Shown here: positions 32,354 through 42,169 of the stretch, one piece after another | Layout: each line of letters starts with the position of its first letter | Position numbering within the stretch: the first letter of the stretch is position 1 | Translations under genes and position numbers: made by a program | Assembly (NCBI GenBank): GCA_902787555.1 | Contig: CADAGO010000020.1 | Coordinates: forward strand, 1-64,000 | Length of the DNA stretch: 64,000 nucleotides | Reading direction: 5' to 3' | Source: an uncultured Bacteroidales bacterium | Lineage (GTDB): Bacteria; Bacteroidota; Bacteroidia; Bacteroidales; Bacteroidaceae | Notes under the pieces: model-generated | What the model was told of the DNA's origin: nothing | The model's input: the letters and a program-made list of their open reading frames with translations, nothing else | Databases searched by the model: none

Positions 32354-35300
32354 TTGAAGACAAAGAATAAAATATCAGCTACAATCAGTATATGGCTCAT
32401 CGTAATTGCGGTGGGCTTTGCTGCTATTGTGGATGGAAGGTGGGGACGCGTGATTGAGACGGGTACTGATTCGACAGGCTCACCATGTACGGATGAAAAG
32501 GCGAAGACTTATTCCACGTTATCAGAATCTGAAGAAGAACGGATACCTGTGGATACGCTTCCTCATGTGAAAGTAAAGAAGACTGATAATCCCACTGGTG
32601 AGCAGCAAGTGGAAACCTCGTTGGACTTGGCTGATCCTGAGAACTTGAAATATGATGTGGGTGAGTATGACGAGAAGAGCGGTTACTACAAGGTGGGTAC
32701 GAAGTTAGGCGATAATTTCCTGAGCGCACCTACACTGATGACTCCTGAGGAGTATGCGACTTGGAACACACGCAAGTTGCTGAGCGACTATTTCAAGATG
32801 CGAAACGACTCTTTGTTTGTCCACAAAGGCAAGGAGAAGTTCGACTTCACGGATATGCATTTCGACCTTGGACCAGCAGAGAAGATTTTCGGTCCTGGAG
32901 GTGTGAGAATCCGTACCAACGGTAGTGCAGGCCTCAAGGCGGGTATTAACTATAAGTTTACCGACAATCCTACGATATCTGAGCGCAACAGGAAGACAAC
33001 GAACTTTGATTTCGATGAGACAGTTCAGTTGGATGTGACGGCGAGCATTGGCGACAAGATGAATTTCAGCCTTGGCTATGGTACGGAAGCTACATTCAAC
33101 TATGATGCTAAGAAGCTGAAGCTGGTGTATGAGGGTCAGGAGGATGAGATCATCAAGAAGTTGGAGGCGGGTAACATATCGTTCCCATCGAACAACTCGC
33201 TGGTGCATGGTGCGCAGGCGCTGTTTGGTATTCACACTGATTTGCAGTTTGGTAAGCTGTCGCTGCAAACCGTTATCTCTCAGAAGAAATCGCAATCGTC
33301 AGCCGTAGGAACACGTGGAGGTGTACAGCTCGATACGTTCATGATTGATGTGAGCAACTATGAAGAGAACATGCACTTCTTCCTGGCACAGTATTTCCGC
33401 GATAACTACAACAAAGCATGCGCTACGTTGCCTACTGTCACATCGGGTGTGACAATCAACCGTGTGGAGATCTGGGTGACCAACACATCGGGTATTACGG
33501 AGAATACACGTAATATTATAGGATTTGTTGATTTGGCTGAACGTAATAAAATCAGCAACCCTCAGTGGCAGGGAGTCGGTGCACAGCTGCCTCAGAACAG
33601 TGCGAACAACTTGTACTCCAAAATCGTGAACGACTATCCGCAAGCCCGCTATGTGGATCAGTCGAGTGCGGTGCTGAGCGAGGTGATGACAGGAGGTGTG
33701 GACTACGAGAAGGTGGAAAACGCACGACTGCTGCAACCATCGGAATATACGCTGAACAAGCACTTAGGTTATCTGTCGCTTCACACCAAGATGAACACGA
33801 ACAGTGTGCTGGCAATAGCCTATGAATATACATACGGTGGTCAGACCTATCAGGTGGGTGAGTTTTCATCAGATATCAAGGATAACGATCAGTCGTTGTA
33901 TGTGAAGTTGCTGAAGAACACCAGCAACTCGCCAAGGATGGGTAACTGGGACCTGATGATGAAGAACGTGTATGCGCTGAGAACACGGTCGGTGCAACGT
34001 GACAAGTTCAAACTCGATATCAAATACCTCAGTGATACGACTGGTGTGATGCTCTCGTATATCCCAGAGGGAGAATTCAAGCAGACGACGTTGCTGAGGA
34101 TGATGAACCTGGACCGCTTGGACGATAACATGAAAACGAATCCAAACGGTAAGTTCGACTTCCTCGACGGCTATACTGTCAATACTCAATACGCGAAAAT
34201 CATCTTCCCTGTGGTGGAACCGTTTGGCGACTGGTTGCGCGACCAGTTGGGTGACGATGTGATGGCTGACAGATATTGCTATGATGAACTCTATGACTCC
34301 ACTAAGACTGTTGCCCAGCAAATGGCTGAGAAGAATAAGTTCACGATGCTGGGTGAGTATAAAGGTTCGTCGGCAAATGTGATAGACCTGAAACGAGGAA
34401 ACATTCCACGAGGGTCAGTCGTAGTGACGGCAGGTGGTGTAGTGCTGACAGAGAATTCCGACTATACCGTTGACTATTCTGAAGGATATGTGACCATTAC
34501 CAACCAGAGCATCATCGATGCCGGCACGAATGTGAACGTAAGTCTGGAAAGCCAGGATGCCTACGATATGCTGCGAAAGACGATGCTGGGTGTGAACTGG
34601 AACTACGACTTCTCGAAAAACCTGCAGTTTGGAGGTACTTGGATGAAACTGACTGAGCAACCGTTGACCAATAAGGTGTCGATGGGAACCGAACCGCTCA
34701 ACAATATGATATGGGGACTGAATATCAATTGGAAGCAGAACAGCCAATGGCTCACGAACCTTATTGATAAAATACCGTTCATAGAGGTGAGTCAGCCATC
34801 GAGCATCAACTTCAGTGGTGAATTTGCCCAACTGATAGCGGGCAAGGTAAAGGGTGTGCAAGCTAATGCCTCGTACCTCGATGACTTCGAAGCGACGAAG
34901 CAGGAGAACAATCAGGGCATCCCTACTGCCTGGATGTTGAGTTCGACTCCTTCAGTCTTGGAATATGGAACAATGGGTAATGATGTGAAGAACGGTTACA
35001 ACCGTGCACGCCTTGCCTGGTACACCATCGACCCGCTGTTTACTCGTCGTAGTTCATCACTGACACCAGGACATATCAAGAGTGATCTCGACCAGCTGTC
35101 GAACCACTATGTGCGTGAGGTGTTCGTGCGTGAGGTGTATCCGAATAAAGATGTGAACCAAGGGGATGCTAATACCATTTCGGTGTTCAATGTGGCGTTC
35201 TATCCTAACGAACGAGGTCCGTATAATCTTGATACGGATGTCGATGCAAACGGCAAATTGAACAACCCGCGTAAGCGATGGGGAGGTATGACACGAAAAA

Positions 35301-38300
35301 TCGATGAATATTTGAGTAATTTCGAGTCGAAAAACATTCAATATGTAGAGTTCTGGTTGCTCGACCCGTTCATCTATACCAAGAACCAGAGCGACGGAAA
35401 GCGCTACGGAGGAGACTTCTATTTGAATCTTGGTGAGGTGAGCGAGGATGTACTGAAGGACGGAAAGAAATACTACGAGAGTGGTATGTCGGTCAGTGGT
35501 GCCTCGTCGTATTACGAAACGGTATGGGGTAGGGTTCCGAACGAGAAGAGTGTAGTTTATTCGTTCAGTAACGAAAGCGGCGCTCGTCAGAAACAAGACG
35601 TAGGATTGGACGGATTGACTTCAGAGGAGGAAAAAACGTATGGTGCATACGCCGATTATCTGGCAGCCATTCGTGGTAAGGTCAGTTCGACTGTCTACGA
35701 CTCAATTGCAGCCGACCCTGCAGGTGATGACTACCATTACTTCCGCGGTTCGGACTTCGATGAGCAGCAGACTTCGATTCTCGATCGCTACAAACTGATA
35801 AACAATCCGGAAGGCAACTCTCCTAATACCAGCGGGAGCAGCGAATCGTATAGTACTGCCTATAAGACGACTCCAGATGTGGAGGATGTCAATCAAGATT
35901 ATACGATGAATGAATATGAGAACTACTTCCAGTATAAGGTCAGCATGCGCCCAGAAGATATGGTCGTAGGTAAGAACTTCATCATCGACGAACGCAAAAC
36001 CAACGTGAAGTTGCGTAATGGAAAGACTGAGGAGGCTACATGGTACCAGTTCCGTATTCCGCTCGATGCCTACGACAAGAAAGTAGGAAGCATCGGCGAT
36101 ATGAGCAGCATTCGTTTCATGCGTATTTACCTCACCGATTTCGAAGAGCCTATCGTGTTGCGTTTTGCTTCGCTCAATCTGGTGGAGGGTGAGTGGCGCG
36201 GTTACTCAAAACCTCTGTATACGGGCAATAGACCAAGTACGAGCGGTACGGTACGTACATCGGCTGTTAATATCGAAGAAAACAACGATAAGGCTCCTGT
36301 GAACTATGTACTGCCTCCTGGAGTGACACGAGTAGTTGACCCGAACGAACCTCAGTTGGCACAAGCCAATGAGCAGGCGTTAGCTATTATCGTAGAGAAC
36401 CTGGCATCGGGTGATGCACGTGCGGTGTATAAGAATATCAGCAAAGACCTTCGTAAGTACAAGCACATGCAGATGTTCGTACATGCGAATGCCATGTTGG
36501 GCGACCAACAGTTGCAAGACAACCAGATGAGTATGTTCATCCGCTTGGGTAGCGACTACAAAAACAACTATTACGAATACGAGATACCGCTGGTACTGAC
36601 TCCAGAAGGACATTACGATACCTATACCGCCAAGGGTTGTGAAGCTGTATGGCCTGCAGAGAATATGCTCGACATCGATTTCGAGACCCTCACTGCTGTG
36701 AAGCATGCGCGCAATCAGGCGAAGGCATCGGGTGCGGCTACCTATACACAGCTGTATTATGAATACGACCCCAACAACCCGAACAACAAGATTAGCGTTA
36801 TGGGTAACCCGTCGTTGGGCGAGGTGAAGACCATGATGATCGGTGTGAGAAACAATGGCCGTTCGACTGGTTCTGTGGAAGTGTGGGTGAATGAATTGCG
36901 CCTGCAGGACTACAACAATGACGGTGGTATTGCTGCTCAGGGAAACCTTAGTGTGCAGTTGGCCGACCTTGGTAGTGTCAATTTGACTGGCCACATGGAG
37001 ACAGCAGGATTCGGAGGATTGGAAGAAGGTGTATCCACACGTCGAGACGACAACCTCTATGAATGGGCTATCACCACCAATTTCAATTTGGGTAAGTTCT
37101 TCCCTGAGAAGTGGAAGATGAGTCTGCCACTCTACTATTCTTATTCTTGGCAGAAGATCGCTCCTAAGTATAATCCGTTCGATACCGATATGTTGTTGAC
37201 GGATGCTCTCGATGAATGTGAGACGAAAGCCGAACGTGACTCGTTGAGCAGTTTGACGGAATCGGTTGTGAAGAACAAGAACCTTTCGCTGAGCAACTGG
37301 AAATCGACCTATTCAAGTCGGGTTCCGATGCCATACGACCCGTCGAACTTTGCCTTCAGCTATTCGTATAGTCAGCGTTACAAAACTGGTCAGACTATCG
37401 TGTATGAGAACGATGAGAACTGGAGGTTCAACATGAGTTACAGCTACTCGCCTAAGTACAAGACTTGGGAGCCGTTCAAGAACCTGAAGGGTGAGTCAAA
37501 GTGGTTGGATATCATCAAGGCGCAAAACCTGAACTATCTGCCGCAGAGCTTCTCATTCAACAGCGACATCACGCGTCACTATTATGAGTATCAGGAGCGC
37601 GACCTCGACTTCGACGTGAAGCTGCCTCTTTCCTTCTCTGAACAGTTCCTTTGGAACCGTCAGCTCTCCCTGCGTTGGGACATCTTCAAAGCATTGACGA
37701 TGCAGTACACCTCTGCTACTCATGCAGAGATTGAGGAACCGTATACAGTCATCAACAAAGATTTGTATCCCGATGCCTATGATGCTTGGAAAGACTCTGT
37801 GAAGACCAGTCTTGCCCACTTCGGACGTCCGCTGACCTACACCTCGTCGTTCAACAGCACGTACAAGGTGCCGCTCGATAAGATACCTGTACTGAGTTGG
37901 CTCGGTCTCGATGGCAGCTATGCCAGCAACTACGGATGGAACCGAGGTGCTGAGTTGGAAAACGGAACCACATTGGGACATACAGCTACGACTCAGCGAA
38001 CGATCAATATCAACGGTCGTATCAGCCTCGAGGCATTATACAAGATGTGGAAGTTCTTAGACGATGCTAACGCGCGATTCTCAGGCAGCAACACCAGTCG
38101 TACGACAACGGCTGCGAGACGTACGACAACGACCCAAAAGAAAGACGATAAGACAGACGACAAGAATGCTGCAACCAATAGTAGGAACAGCACTGCTCAG
38201 GCCAAGCCTACCTCGACGAAGAAGAACTTCTCGAAGGAAGTGACACTCAACGATACGACGTATACAGATGTGGCTCATGGGCAGAAGTCGAAACGACTGA

Positions 38301-39955
38301 TTGTCAAGGCGACCACGAAGGAGGGAAAGACCTACAATCTGAAATATAAGAAGGTGGATGAGAATACCATTCGTGTGAAGAACCTTGATACCATTCCTGT
38401 GAAGATTACCGTCACAGCGAAGGAACCATTGGAGGATAAGGGTTGGTATAAGACGCTCCAAACTGTTGCACGTGGATTGATGATGATACGTAATGTCAAT
38501 TTCACCTATCGTAACACCTACTCGATGACCCTCCCAGGTTTGAGAAACGAAATCGGCGATGCTTTTGGCCAGAAGTCCGTCAATGGTGTTCTGTCGCCAG
38601 GTCTTGGTTTCGCCTTTGGTGCGGTCGACGACAGTTTCGTAGATAAGGCTGTACGCAACGGATGGCTGATGAACAATGACTCCAACATCACCACACCTGT
38701 ATCAACCAATGCTACAGAAGACCTGCAGATACATGCTACGCTGGAACCTGTGCGTGAGTTGAAGATTGACTTGAATGCCAGTCGTAATGTCAACAAGTCA
38801 AAGAGTGTGCAGTTCATGTATGCAGGTATGCCTACCACCCAGAGCGGTAGTTTCAACATGACCGTTATCTCCGTCAAGAGTGCCTTTGCATCTCGTGGAA
38901 ATATCGGTAACAACTACAGTTCAGAGCCGTTTAATGATTTTATGCGCAACCTCGATGTTGTCAAGGCACGATTAGAGCAAAAGTACCAAGGTGTGAACTA
39001 TCCAGTGGGAACGGGAGCAATGTTTGAGGGCAAGCCATACAGTTCTGAGAACGGAGGAGTTGATAAGTATTCAGCTGATGTGATGGTTCCTGCATTCCTT
39101 TCTGCCTACACGGGCACGAAGGCTTCTCATTGTAGCCTCGACCTCTTCCCGTCACTTCTGAAGATGCTGCCCAACTGGACGATTACCTATTCAGGACTTT
39201 CTAAGCTCGGATGGTTTGCCCGCCACTTCAAGAGCGTGAATATCAACCATACCTACAAGAGCTTGTATGCTGTAGGTGCCTATAATTCATATACCAACTA
39301 CATGGGATTGACGAACGATATGGGATTCGTGCTTGATGTTACATCGGGCAATCCTATTCCAAGCAGTATGTACAACATCAGTACTGTTTCAATCAACGAA
39401 TCGTTCTCTCCATTGTTGGGTGTCGATGTGACTTTCAACAGCGGCTTGAACACCAAACTTGAGTTCCGCAAGAATCGTACGCTCAACCTCAGCCTTACCT
39501 CTGTAGCTCTTACGGAAAACTATTCCGATGATATTGTTCTGGGCTTTAACTTCAAGTTGAAAGACCTGAACCTCTTTGGCGCAAAGCGTATCCAGTCGGG
39601 TGAGCCTAAGTCGAAAAAGAAGAACTCGAAGAAGACAGCAGAAACTGAGAACAAGCCTGCAACGACCACCAACACACGTGTGGGCGGAGTGAGTCACGAC
39701 TTGAACATGGCGTTCAACTTCACTTATAGGTTGCAGAATGCGTTGAACCGTAATATCCAGACTCAAGTGGCGACAGCCACCAATGGAAGTACCGCTTATA
39801 AGGTATCTGTCACAGCCGACTATACTTTCAGCCGACTTCTTACCGTCAGCGGCTATCTCGATTGGCAAAAGAACGTGCCGATTGTGTCGACCACCTCATA
39901 TCCTACAACTACCGCAGACTTCGGCATAAGTTGTAAGTTCATGCTGACAAGATAA
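32354..39955 (+). CDS. sprA: T9SS outer-membrane translocon protein SprA (Sov)
   Basis: A 2533-residue protein, the usual size of SprA/Sov, the 36-strand outer-membrane barrel through which type IX cargo crosses. Typical segments include FGPGGVRIRTNGSAGLKAGI near the N-terminus, EVSQPSSINFSGEFAQLIAG, a SYLDDFEATKQENN motif, and many aromatic-ended beta strands to the C-terminus (ADFGISCKFMLTR). No ATG precedes the conserved part; TTG at 32354 gives a good hydrophobic leader (ISIWLIVIAVGFAAIV) and is taken as the start. A family B half-repeat encodes DSTGSP at residues 39-44. A Thr/Lys-rich low-complexity loop lies near residues 1915-1960. sprA often follows ruvA in Bacteroidales. Confidence 0.95.
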   Translation: MKTKNKISATISIWLIVIAVGFAAIVDGRWGRVIETGTDSTGSPCTDEKAKTYSTLSESEEERIPVDTLPHVKVKKTDNPTGEQQVETSLDLADPENLKYDVGEYDEKSGYYKVGTKLGDNFLSAPTLMTPEEYATWNTRKLLSDYFKMRNDSLFVHKGKEKFDFTDMHFDLGPAEKIFGPGGVRIRTNGSAGLKAGINYKFTDNPTISERNRKTTNFDFDETVQLDVTASIGDKMNFSLGYGTEATFNYDAKKLKLVYEGQEDEIIKKLEAGNISFPSNNSLVHGAQALFGIHTDLQFGKLSLQTVISQKKSQSSAVGTRGGVQLDTFMIDVSNYEENMHFFLAQYFRDNYNKACATLPTVTSGVTINRVEIWVTNTSGITENTRNIIGFVDLAERNKISNPQWQGVGAQLPQNSANNLYSKIVNDYPQARYVDQSSAVLSEVMTGGVDYEKVENARLLQPSEYTLNKHLGYLSLHTKMNTNSVLAIAYEYTYGGQTYQVGEFSSDIKDNDQSLYVKLLKNTSNSPRMGNWDLMMKNVYALRTRSVQRDKFKLDIKYLSDTTGVMLSYIPEGEFKQTTLLRMMNLDRLDDNMKTNPNGKFDFLDGYTVNTQYAKIIFPVVEPFGDWLRDQLGDDVMADRYCYDELYDSTKTVAQQMAEKNKFTMLGEYKGSSANVIDLKRGNIPRGSVVVTAGGVVLTENSDYTVDYSEGYVTITNQSIIDAGTNVNVSLESQDAYDMLRKTMLGVNWNYDFSKNLQFGGTWMKLTEQPLTNKVSMGTEPLNNMIWGLNINWKQNSQWLTNLIDKIPFIEVSQPSSINFSGEFAQLIAGKVKGVQANASYLDDFEATKQENNQGIPTAWMLSSTPSVLEYGTMGNDVKNGYNRARLAWYTIDPLFTRRSSSLTPGHIKSDLDQLSNHYVREVFVREVYPNKDVNQGDANTISVFNVAFYPNERGPYNLDTDVDANGKLNNPRKRWGGMTRKIDEYLSNFESKNIQYVEFWLLDPFIYTKNQSDGKRYGGDFYLNLGEVSEDVLKDGKKYYESGMSVSGASSYYETVWGRVPNEKSVVYSFSNESGARQKQDVGLDGLTSEEEKTYGAYADYLAAIRGKVSSTVYDSIAADPAGDDYHYFRGSDFDEQQTSILDRYKLINNPEGNSPNTSGSSESYSTAYKTTPDVEDVNQDYTMNEYENYFQYKVSMRPEDMVVGKNFIIDERKTNVKLRNGKTEEATWYQFRIPLDAYDKKVGSIGDMSSIRFMRIYLTDFEEPIVLRFASLNLVEGEWRGYSKPLYTGNRPSTSGTVRTSAVNIEENNDKAPVNYVLPPGVTRVVDPNEPQLAQANEQALAIIVENLASGDARAVYKNISKDLRKYKHMQMFVHANAMLGDQQLQDNQMSMFIRLGSDYKNNYYEYEIPLVLTPEGHYDTYTAKGCEAVWPAENMLDIDFETLTAVKHARNQAKASGAATYTQLYYEYDPNNPNNKISVMGNPSLGEVKTMMIGVRNNGRSTGSVEVWVNELRLQDYNNDGGIAAQGNLSVQLADLGSVNLTGHMETAGFGGLEEGVSTRRDDNLYEWAITTNFNLGKFFPEKWKMSLPLYYSYSWQKIAPKYNPFDTDMLLTDALDECETKAERDSLSSLTESVVKNKNLSLSNWKSTYSSRVPMPYDPSNFAFSYSYSQRYKTGQTIVYENDENWRFNMSYSYSPKYKTWEPFKNLKGESKWLDIIKAQNLNYLPQSFSFNSDITRHYYEYQERDLDFDVKLPLSFSEQFLWNRQLSLRWDIFKALTMQYTSATHAEIEEPYTVINKDLYPDAYDAWKDSVKTSLAHFGRPLTYTSSFNSTYKVPLDKIPVLSWLGLDGSYASNYGWNRGAELENGTTLGHTATTQRTININGRISLEALYKMWKFLDDANARFSGSNTSRTTTAARRTTTTQKKDDKTDDKNAATNSRNSTAQAKPTSTKKNFSKEVTLNDTTYTDVAHGQKSKRLIVKATTKEGKTYNLKYKKVDENTIRVKNLDTIPVKITVTAKEPLEDKGWYKTLQTVARGLMMIRNVNFTYRNTYSMTLPGLRNEIGDAFGQKSVNGVLSPGLGFAFGAVDDSFVDKAVRNGWLMNNDSNITTPVSTNATEDLQIHATLEPVRELKIDLNASRNVNKSKSVQFMYAGMPTTQSGSFNMTVISVKSAFASRGNIGNNYSSEPFNDFMRNLDVVKARLEQKYQGVNYPVGTGAMFEGKPYSSENGGVDKYSADVMVPAFLSAYTGTKASHCSLDLFPSLLKMLPNWTITYSGLSKLGWFARHFKSVNINHTYKSLYAVGAYNSYTNYMGLTNDMGFVLDVTSGNPIPSSMYNISTVSINESFSPLLGVDVTFNSGLNTKLEFRKNRTLNLSLTSVALTENYSDDIVLGFNFKLKDLNLFGAKRIQSGEPKSKKKNSKKTAETENKPATTTNTRVGGVSHDLNMAFNFTYRLQNALNRNIQTQVATATNGSTAYKVSVTADYTFSRLLTVSGYLDWQKNVPIVSTTSYPTTTADFGISCKFMLTR
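32469..32485. repeat. Family B half-repeat at the 5' end of sprA
   Basis: ATTCGACAGGCTCACCA matches the coding-strand word of the family B copies in GH43 (TTCGACAGGCTCA). It is in frame and encodes DSTGSP in the unfolded region after the signal segment. Confidence 0.6.
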
Positions 39956-40004
39956 TGTGATTTACGGATTACGGATTTACAAATCATCAATTGACTGACA
40001 CAGC

Positions 40005-40700
40005 ATGCCCAAGACAGACATTATACTCGCATTGATTCGCACAAAAGACTGGGACGGACTATTCCAGCATTTTAGGTCTGCTTCTAATGCCGATTTCCGC
40101 AAGATGGAAGTTGTGGTTCGTGAGCGAGTGATGCCTCAACTATCCAATCAGGATTTCTGGGAGGCATATCAGCACCTCCTTGAGTATCGTCGGCAGGCTT
40201 TTCTGCCTTGTGTCTTAGGTGTTGCAGGACTGGCGAAAGATGGATTACTCGATTTTCGCTGCAAGGAGGCTCAGTCAGTAGCCAGATGGCTGCATGACAA
40301 TTCTCCAGAGTCGCTCGCAAAGATTGTCAGGATGGCTCTTCCGATGTTGGTTTCTGCCCAACAGATAGAGGCGCTCTTTCAGTTTGCCGGATTTCATGAT
40401 GAACGTGAGTGTGTTGCGGTGCTGATTAAGGAATCTACGCCGTATGCCTACTATGTTCTTTTCAATGTGTTGCGCCGGGCAGCCGATAATCGTCAGTTGC
40501 TTGTGGCTGCTTGTCAGGCTATCATGCGTAAAAACGACGATATGTCGTTCAATATGGCGAGCCTACTTAGAAGTTATTTTGATTTAAATGAGATAAAAAG
40601 TACTTTCTCCTTGCAGATTGAACCTTACGAACTGAGCTACATAGAGCAGTCGTACGACAACTTCATGCATGTGCTGAAAGGAAAAAGACCAAGGATATGA
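40005..40700 (+). CDS. Conserved-looking helical protein of unknown function
   Basis: A 231-residue soluble protein with no signal peptide or membrane helix. It starts MPKTDIILALIRTKDWDGLF and is predicted to be almost wholly alpha-helical, with repeated helix pairs like a HEAT/TPR solenoid. No catalytic motif was recognised. It lies 49 bp after sprA and 40 bp before the subtilase gene on the same strand, so it may be cotranscribed with sprA, but a link to T9SS is only positional. The good coding character and the tidy gene spacing support a real gene. Confidence 0.75.
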   Translation: MPKTDIILALIRTKDWDGLFQHFRSASNADFRKMEVVVRERVMPQLSNQDFWEAYQHLLEYRRQAFLPCVLGVAGLAKDGLLDFRCKEAQSVARWLHDNSPESLAKIVRMALPMLVSAQQIEALFQFAGFHDERECVAVLIKESTPYAYYVLFNVLRRAADNRQLLVAACQAIMRKNDDMSFNMASLLRSYFDLNEIKSTFSLQIEPYELSYIEQSYDNFMHVLKGKRPRI

Positions 40701-40740
40701 GAATGTAAAAATGTAATAATTATAAAATGTAATAAGAAAC

Positions 40741-42111
40741 ATGAAACAACTATTAACAAGCGTATTATTAGCGATAAGCCTTCAGGCTTTCGCACAAGAG
40801 TTCACACCTTATTATAAATATAGGGTGTATCTGACTGACAAGAAGCAGTCTGAGTTTTCAATCCGTCATCCTGAGGAGTTCCTCTCGCAGAAAGCGATTG
40901 AGCGACGCAATCGTCAGGGTATCAAAATCGATGAGACCGACATCCCTGTCTGTGCGACATACATCAACCAGATTCGTAATACTGGTGTCAAGGTGATGCA
41001 TACCAGCAAGTGGAACAATACCGTTGTAGTGAGCTGTACCGATACCACAGTGATGGAACGTATCGCTCAACTGCCTTTCGTGTCTGGTACCCGTCGTGTG
41101 GCTCATTACACAAAAGCTTCTCATCAGCCAGTCGATGAGCGTAAGAACAATGTGATTCAGGGATTTGGTTTGTCTGAAGGCATCACTTATGGTAGCCTTG
41201 CCTTTGATCAAATCAACCAGTTGAATGGTGTGGCTCTTCATGGTGCCGGCTTCCGTGGACAGGGTATGACCATTGCCATTATCGACGGTGGTTTCTTCAA
41301 TGCTGATGTCATTCGTGGTTTTGAAAATACAAAGATACTGGGAACAAAGGACTTTGTCGACCCTACAGAAAACTTCTATGCAACAGGCAGTCACGGCATG
41401 ATGGTGCTCTCGTGCATGGGTGCCAACATCCCTAATTACATGATTGGTACGGCTCCAGAGGCTGGCTTCTGGCTTATCATGTCAGAAGATGGTGACAGCG
41501 AACAACTCATTGAGGAGGACAACTGGTCTGCTGCCATCGAGTTTGCCGATAGTGTAGGTGTGGATGTCATCAATACTTCGTTGGGCTATTACGATTTCGA
41601 CAACAAAGCCGATAACTTGGGTTATGAATCGCTCGATGGAAAGACACATATCTGTTCACGTTCTGCCTCGATGGTGGCATCGAAGGGTATGATTCTCTGT
41701 TGTAGTGCAGGAAATGAGGGTAATGGCAGGTGGAAGAAGATTACCGCTCCTGCCGATGCTATTGATGTTCTGACAGTTGGAGCCGTTGACCCCGATGGTT
41801 CGCGTGTGGCATTCTCATCACAGGGTAATACAGCCGATGGACGCATCAAGCCCGATGTGATGGCAACAGGACTGCCATCTGCTGTCTATTCTACTACTGG
41901 TAGCCTAACCTATTCAGCTGGTACTTCGTTCTCTTCACCTATCCTCTGTGGTATGGTGGCTTGTCTGTGGCAGGCTCTGCCCAATCTCAATGCCTATCAA
42001 ATCATGGATATCGTGCGCAAGAGTGGCAATCGTGCCGAAAATCCTGATGAACTGTACGGCTATGGCATCCCTGACTTCTTCAAAGCCTATACGATTGGAT
42101 TAACCTATTAG
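40741..42111 (+). CDS. S8 family subtilisin-like serine peptidase, exported
   Basis: A 456-residue exported protease (signal peptide ending SLQAFA). An N-terminal propeptide-like region (YKYRVYLTDKKQSEFS) precedes the catalytic domain. The triad is visible: Asp in IAIIDGGFFNADV, His in TGSHGMMVLSCMG and Ser in AGTSFSSPILCGM; the oxyanion Asn is probably in CCSAGNEGNG. No long C-terminal sorting domain is present, so it may stay in the periplasm or be surface-held. Related Bacteroidales proteases mature or degrade surface proteins. It ends 38 bp before the xseA reading begins, within a family A repeat. Confidence 0.93.
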   Translation: MKQLLTSVLLAISLQAFAQEFTPYYKYRVYLTDKKQSEFSIRHPEEFLSQKAIERRNRQGIKIDETDIPVCATYINQIRNTGVKVMHTSKWNNTVVVSCTDTTVMERIAQLPFVSGTRRVAHYTKASHQPVDERKNNVIQGFGLSEGITYGSLAFDQINQLNGVALHGAGFRGQGMTIAIIDGGFFNADVIRGFENTKILGTKDFVDPTENFYATGSHGMMVLSCMGANIPNYMIGTAPEAGFWLIMSEDGDSEQLIEEDNWSAAIEFADSVGVDVINTSLGYYDFDNKADNLGYESLDGKTHICSRSASMVASKGMILCCSAGNEGNGRWKKITAPADAIDVLTVGAVDPDGSRVAFSSQGNTADGRIKPDVMATGLPSAVYSTTGSLTYSAGTSFSSPILCGMVACLWQALPNLNAYQIMDIVRKSGNRAENPDELYGYGIPDFFKAYTIGLTY

Positions 42112-42150
42112 GAGACCCTCCCCCTTTCCCCTCCCTTTAGGGCGGGGAGT
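42112..42150. repeat. Family A repeat between the subtilase gene and xseA
   Basis: GAGACCCTCCCCCTTTCCCC followed by TCCCTTTAGGGCGGGGAGT. It starts at the stop of the subtilase gene and supplies a GTG that could extend the xseA frame. As a G+C-rich hairpin it may also act as a weak terminator. Confidence 0.8.
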
Positions 42151-42169
42151 GATCACTGCAAACACCGAA

